Source: Patescibacteria group bacterium (GTDB lineage Bacteria > Patescibacteriota > Minisyncoccia > Phycocordibacterales > GWA1-40-21). From it: 9,530 nt of DNA. Location: the NCBI GenBank assembly GCA_018971765.1, contig JAGXAA010000036.1:1-9530 (forward strand), given 5' to 3'. The notes below the pieces were generated by a model. It was not told where the DNA came from, searched no databases, and worked only from the letters and a program-made list of their open reading frames with translations. Both the position numbers and the translations under genes were made by a program. Shown one piece after another: positions 6,690-9,530 of the stretch (position 1 is its first letter; every line of letters begins with the position of its first letter).

Positions 6690-6772
6690 CCTCGCCCCGT
6701 TTCCGCCCATTCAATTTTAAAAAAATTCCCCCCGCGAAAAAAATAAGTATGGAAAGGCGGAACGGGGCGAGG
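6690..6772. repeat. Long inverted repeat with AT-rich loop
   Basis: The arm CCTCGCCCCGTTTCCGCC (6690-6707) is the reverse complement of GGCGGAACGGGGCGAGG (6756-6772) except for one extra T. The 48-bp loop is strikingly biased: an A-rich run (6719-6725) with its own AATTTT/AAAATT stem, six Cs next to CGCG, then another A run. Either strand could fold into a stable cruciform or RNA stem. No flanking target duplication is visible, so a miniature transposon is not supported. The GC-rich arms differ sharply from the AT-rich operon beside them. It lies just upstream of the regulator's promoter region. Confidence 0.7.
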
Positions 6773-6776
6773 GCGT

Positions 6777-6803
6777 TGAAATGCGAGTGCTCGGAGCATT
6801 TCA
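6777..6803. repeat. 8-bp hairpin
   Basis: TGAAATGC (6777-6784) pairs perfectly with GCATTTCA (6796-6803) around an 11-nt loop. The loop can fold an alternative CGAG/CTCG stem. It lies immediately beside the long inverted repeat and may be part of the same repeat module or structured transcript. No T-run follows on either strand, so it is not a terminator. Confidence 0.55.
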
Positions 6804-6831
6804 AGGACGGAGGCTGACGAGCCGAGTCGGG

Positions 6832-6866
6832 GTCGCGGAATTTTCCAGCAGGAAAATATCCGTGAC
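6832..6866. repeat. 15-bp bulged hairpin with AGCA loop
   Basis: GTCGCGGAATTTTCC (6832-6846) pairs with GGAAAATATCCGTGAC (6851-6866) around a 4-nt loop, AGCA. The stem has one bulged A and one G-T pair, which would be a wobble if transcribed from the plus strand. No T-run follows. The bulge and wobble resemble a folded RNA or a repeat-family stem more than a protein-binding palindrome. No coding frame here looks real on either strand. Confidence 0.65.
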
Positions 6867-6945
6867 ACGCCGAGTCCGCGAGGCGCTGGTCGGATTGTTA
6901 GAGTCACCACCTAATTCGAGCGTACACATTGGTCTAAAGCCACCA

Positions 6946-6962
6946 CGCACGCGGAGCGTGCG
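6946..6962. repeat. 7-bp GC hairpin with triloop
   Basis: CGCACGC (6946-6952) and GCGTGCG (6956-6962) form a perfect stem around a GGA triloop. It is not followed by a T-run on either strand. It belongs to the same gene-free, stem-rich stretch between the regulator gene and the tRNA. I see no gene in 6867-7044 beyond this stem. Confidence 0.5.
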
Positions 6963-7032
6963 ATTAGCTCTCGAAAAAGGTTCGCGCAAAGGATATGATT
7001 AGATCACATTCAGAAACTTGGTCGGAAGTAAG

Positions 7033-7071
7033 CCCAAAATCCGAGCACGCCTTCGGCGCGCGCCATTTTTT
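7033..7071. terminator. Possible weak bidirectional terminator next to the tRNA
   Basis: GCACGCC (7045-7051) pairs with GGCGCGC (7055-7061) around TTC, with one non-Watson-Crick pair. On the plus strand six Ts follow at 7066-7071. On the minus strand, the direction of the tRNA and murF transcript, only four Ts appear at 7035-7038, a few bases after the stem. It could end the ftsI-murF-tRNA transcript about 40-60 bp after the tRNA. The minus-strand T-tract is weak, and no plus-strand gene in view would use the better one. Confidence 0.35.
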
Positions 7072-7099
7072 CGCTCACACCTGCCGAAGTTTCGAATTG

Positions 7100-7171
7100 T
7101 GACCCTACAGAGAATCGAACTCTGATTTAAGCCTTGAGAAGGCTTCGTCCTAGCCGTTAGACGATAGGGCC
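7100..7171 (-). tRNA. tRNA-Glu (anticodon CUC)
   Basis: Read on the minus strand this is a complete 72-nt cloverleaf. The acceptor stem GGCCCTA/TAGGGTC has a G2-T71 wobble. The D arm contains GTCTAACGGCTAGGAC. The anticodon stem AAGCC/GGCTT encloses the loop TTCTCAA, giving anticodon CTC. The T stem CAGAG/CTCTG carries the loop TTCGATT. The discriminator base is A. CCA is not encoded: the genomic bases after the discriminator are CA, then A. The CTC anticodon reads GAG. It sits 18 bp after murF on the same strand and may be cotranscribed with it. The DNA beyond its 3' end changes to the repeat-rich and then AT-rich accessory region. Confidence 0.95.
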
Positions 7172-7189
7172 GGATAATAGCTGTCCCTG

Positions 7190-8560
7190 CTATCTTTCTC
7201 TCCATTCCGCTTCCTGCCTCACCAGAAGTTTTTCTTTTTCTTCCGGATTGGCCATAATTTCTTCAACGACTTTTTCCATTCTCATTGATTGGGAGCCTTT
7301 TACCAAAATGACATCTTTTTCTGAAATCAAATTTTCAAGATACGCGCCGGCTTCCGCCGAGGTTTCGAATTGAAGCACGTCTTTCTCTCTCATCCCATTT
7401 TGAAGCGCGCCTTCGGCTATGCCGCGAGAGCGAGTGCCCACAACGGCGAGCAAATGGCAAGATCTCGAAGCGATGGCGCCGGCTTCTTTGTGCGCAGAAA
7501 CGGAATGTTCGCCAAGCTCCAACATATCTCCGAGCACCGCGATTTTGCGCTTGGCGTTTTCAATAGTCTGCAAAGTTTTCAGAGCTTCTTCAAGCGCGAC
7601 GGGCGAAGAATTATAACTGTCGTCAATTATGATTGAATTTTTAATGCCTTTTATTATTTTCATCCTGCCCGGCGGAGACCTGTGCGAACGAAGAGCTTTG
7701 GACATTTGGGCAATATTCAGATTTTGAGAAATTCCAACCGCCATAGCGGCCAAAGACGGGTAAATATGATGGGCTCCCAAAACGCCCATAAGAACAATAG
7801 GCGCGCTCTCGCCGTTGAATTCAACTTTAAATTGAATTCCCGTCGGAAATTTCCCTTTCTTGTCTATTCCGTAAAGGATGCGATAATTTGAAGCGAAAAT
7901 ATCAGCCCCGCCCTCAGTCCCGTAAGTGATCGTCTTGTTTGAAGATTTATTCGCGAAAGCCCTTACGTCTTCATCGTCGCTGTTTAAAACCAAAAACCCT
8001 TCCCTTTTCAAAGAATCGATGAGAGCTCCGTCCTCTTCTATAAGCTCGTCCACCGATTCAAAAAATTCTATGTGAACGGGGATTTTGCCGAATCTGGTAA
8101 TCGCCAAAACATCGGGCTTAAGCCATTTCGCCAATTTCCGTATTCCGCCCGGACCGTCCGCGCCCACTTCAAGCGCCAGCCAATCCGGATAATCGCTCTT
8201 CACGGCAATAAGCATCAGTCCTTTGATCAAGTTTTTCAGCCACGCGAGCGGATTGTTCCAGCCGTTTTGGCATCCGAGAATGGTAAGCGGCACTCCGATC
8301 TGACTGTTGAAACTTTTTTCGCTTTTTCTGACGGAGAAATAATCGGCAAGTACTGAAAAAATCGCATCTTTGGTTGAGGTCTTGCCGACACTGCCGGTTA
8401 TGGCGATAATTTTGGGCTGATATTTTTTTAAAATTTTTCCGGCTTCCCATTGAAGCGAATAAACCACTATTGATTTTATAAACTCTTTCATTTTTTCTTT
8501 TTTCACGCGAACTGAATTTTTAAAATTTTTAACTGTTTTCAACTGATTGACATTATTCAT
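7190..8560 (-). CDS. murF: UDP-N-acetylmuramoyl-tripeptide--D-alanyl-D-alanine ligase (MurF), divergent N-terminus
   Basis: The enzyme adds the D-Ala-D-Ala dipeptide to UDP-MurNAc-tripeptide in the cytoplasm, the last step before lipid I formation. Visible Mur-ligase landmarks are the ATP loop GSVGKTSTKD (56-65), SFNSQIGVPLTILG, GPGGIRKLAKWLKPDVLAITRFG, then GRMKIIKG, IIDDSYNSSPVALEEAL, VLGDMLELGEHS, and a C-terminal ILVKGSQSMRMEKVVEEI. The length is 456 residues. Only about 55 residues precede the ATP loop, instead of the roughly 80-110 of textbook MurF, so the usual N-terminal UDP-binding domain looks reduced or replaced. The start chosen overlaps the ftsI stop as ATGA; Met24 is an alternative. 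Base composition is clearly more GC-rich than in the glycan operon. Confidence 0.92.
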   Translation of the reverse strand: MNNVNQLKTVKNFKNSVRVKKEKMKEFIKSIVVYSLQWEAGKILKKYQPKIIAITGSVGKTSTKDAIFSVLADYFSVRKSEKSFNSQIGVPLTILGCQNGWNNPLAWLKNLIKGLMLIAVKSDYPDWLALEVGADGPGGIRKLAKWLKPDVLAITRFGKIPVHIEFFESVDELIEEDGALIDSLKREGFLVLNSDDEDVRAFANKSSNKTITYGTEGGADIFASNYRILYGIDKKGKFPTGIQFKVEFNGESAPIVLMGVLGAHHIYPSLAAMAVGISQNLNIAQMSKALRSHRSPPGRMKIIKGIKNSIIIDDSYNSSPVALEEALKTLQTIENAKRKIAVLGDMLELGEHSVSAHKEAGAIASRSCHLLAVVGTRSRGIAEGALQNGMREKDVLQFETSAEAGAYLENLISEKDVILVKGSQSMRMEKVVEEIMANPEEKEKLLVRQEAEWRER

Positions 8561-9530
8561 CTGTCCGGCGGAACTTCATAATAATTTATCAGAAATTTCA
8601 CGGTATCCATAAACGGCGCCGTCAAAGTGTTTGAGGCGTACGACGCGCCTTTCGGCTCCAAAGTCAGGAGAAAAATCAAGAAACGCGGATTATAAGCTGG
8701 AAAATAGCCGAAAAACGAATGCAGATACCTATCATTATAATAACCTCTCGCGCCAAGTTTTGCAATTTGCGCGGTTCCGGTTTTCGCGGCAACGCTGTAA
8801 TTGGGAATTTTAACCGTCCCGTTTAGAAGCGCAGTGTCCACGACTTTGACCAGCATTCTGGTGATTTCATCTGAGGTTTCTTTCTTTATCACTCTTTTAT
8901 TTTCGGTATCGTCATAAGAAATATTCTTTGACAAACCGATTTTGTAATTTATTTTTTTAACGATGTGAGGAAACACTAGAGTTCCGCCGTTCGCAAGCGC
9001 CGAAAGAGCGCGCGCGGTCGCGATGGGAGACATCGCTATGCCTTGGCCGAATGATGCCGTCGCGTATTCAATGTCGCGGGGGCTTTTCAGGTTTGATATA
9101 TTGCCGACGACTTCATTGGGCAAATCAATGCCTGTCTCGTTTCCCAATCCGAAATCAATCATATATTTCGCGAAATTTTCTTTGCCCATTTTGCTCACGA
9201 CGAATGCGGCGCCGGTATTCACGGATTTATTGAGCACCTCCTGCATATTTATAATCCCGTTGCCTTTATGATCATAGTTGGAAATCGTGCTCTTGTTCAA
9301 AGTGAGAAAACCTTTGTCATTATAAGTCGTATCGGCGGTTACGGCGCCCGAATCCAAACCCGCCGCCATCGTAAGAGGTTTTATGATTGAGCCCATTTCA
9401 TAACGGCTTTCCGCAATCGGATTGATGAAAATTTTCACATTCGGTTCCTTCCCGTAATAATTCGGATCGAACGACGGATTGACTGCCATACTGTAGATTT
9501 CCCCGTTCATCGGATTCATAATCAATCCGA
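8557..9530 (-). CDS. ftsI: Peptidoglycan D,D-transpeptidase, FtsI/PBP2-type (5' end beyond window)
   Basis: The frame is open through the right edge, so only the transpeptidase part is seen, about 324 residues. It begins around GLIMNPMNGEIYSMAVNPSFDP, the conserved entry to class B PBP catalytic domains. All three active-site motifs are present: S-I-I-K in YEMGSIIKPLT (nucleophile serine), S-V-N in NKSVNTGA, and K-T-G in VAAKTGTAQ. FGQGIAMSPIATARALSALANGG is also typical. The enzyme cross-links peptidoglycan outside the membrane; the N-terminal anchor and dimerisation domain are outside the window. The stop overlaps the murF start by ATGA, as in a division and cell-wall cluster. FtsI versus elongation PBP2 cannot be settled from this fragment. 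The murF neighbour favours FtsI. Confidence 0.9.
   Translation of the reverse strand, partial: GLIMNPMNGEIYSMAVNPSFDPNYYGKEPNVKIFINPIAESRYEMGSIIKPLTMAAGLDSGAVTADTTYNDKGFLTLNKSTISNYDHKGNGIINMQEVLNKSVNTGAAFVVSKMGKENFAKYMIDFGLGNETGIDLPNEVVGNISNLKSPRDIEYATASFGQGIAMSPIATARALSALANGGTLVFPHIVKKINYKIGLSKNISYDDTENKRVIKKETSDEITRMLVKVVDTALLNGTVKIPNYSVAAKTGTAQIAKLGARGYYNDRYLHSFFGYFPAYNPRFLIFLLTLEPKGASYASNTLTAPFMDTVKFLINYYEVPPDR

Noticed and set aside
213..6737. CCCGCGAA shared by the terminator (216-223) and the long inverted-repeat loop (6730-6737) as an island attachment repeat
   Set aside because: Only eight bases in GC-rich context, with unrelated flanks. This is expected by chance and not comparable to an att site.
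6690..6772. Miniature inverted-repeat transposon
   Set aside because: The arms are suitable, but the flanking bases show no target-site duplication and there is no second copy in the window.
6665..7002. Overlapping open frames on both strands in the GC-rich gene-free region
   Set aside because: The translations are rich in Arg, Pro and Ser, lack any domain, overlap each other on opposite strands and run through hairpins. They look like by-products of GC-rich repeats.
7173..7192. ATAGC/GCTAT stem at the end of murF as a terminator
   Set aside because: The stem is only 5-6 bp, has no T-run, and lies directly before the tRNA. Read-through into the tRNA is more likely.
6999..7205. Minus-strand open frame of 68 codons across the tRNA
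   Set aside because: It runs through the tRNA-Glu gene and the end of murF, so it cannot be a real protein gene.

Overview
The window looks like a stretch of a Candidate Phyla Radiation (Patescibacteria, probably Parcubacteria-like) chromosome. The MurF and FtsI-type proteins have the short, divergent look I associate with that group. Genes are packed with ATGA stop/start overlaps, none of the eight internal starts has a clear Shine-Dalgarno sequence, and TGA is used as an ordinary stop. The phylum assignment is inference. All confident genes lie on the minus strand, so transcription runs from high to low coordinates.

Right part (about 7100-9530): the 3' two thirds of a penicillin-binding transpeptidase (FtsI/PBP2 type, cut by the window edge) overlaps murF by ATGA. 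An 18-bp gap then leads to a tRNA-Glu(CUC). These are core cell-wall and translation genes with moderate GC.

Middle (about 6611-7099): nearly 500 bp without a credible gene. It is GC-rich and packed with inverted repeats: a 17-18-bp pair enclosing an AT-rich loop, a 15-bp hairpin with one bulge, and several smaller stems. At its left end, next to the regulator gene, is an AT-rich regulatory segment with repeated GACTACA boxes.

Left part (about 250-6610): a visibly AT-rich accessory operon of seven genes. In transcription order these are a small XRE-type repressor, a GT4-like glycosyltransferase, a GT-A-fold glycosyltransferase, a two-domain GT2-like + GT9 (heptosyltransferase-like) fusion, a THUMP-domain RNA methyltransferase, a polysaccharide pyruvyl transferase and a DUF4254 protein. 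A strong intrinsic terminator closes it. An extended -10 box directly before the fusion gene suggests a second, leaderless internal promoter. Taken together the genes suggest assembly of a surface glycan with at least three sugar transfers and a pyruvyl ketal decoration. The RNA methyltransferase is the outlier in that story.

Left edge (1-206): on the plus strand, what appears to be the last 28 codons of a transposase-like gene, followed by small palindromes that may mark an element end. The accessory operon therefore sits between a possible mobile-element remnant and a tRNA gene, as expected of a horizontally exchanged glycan island.
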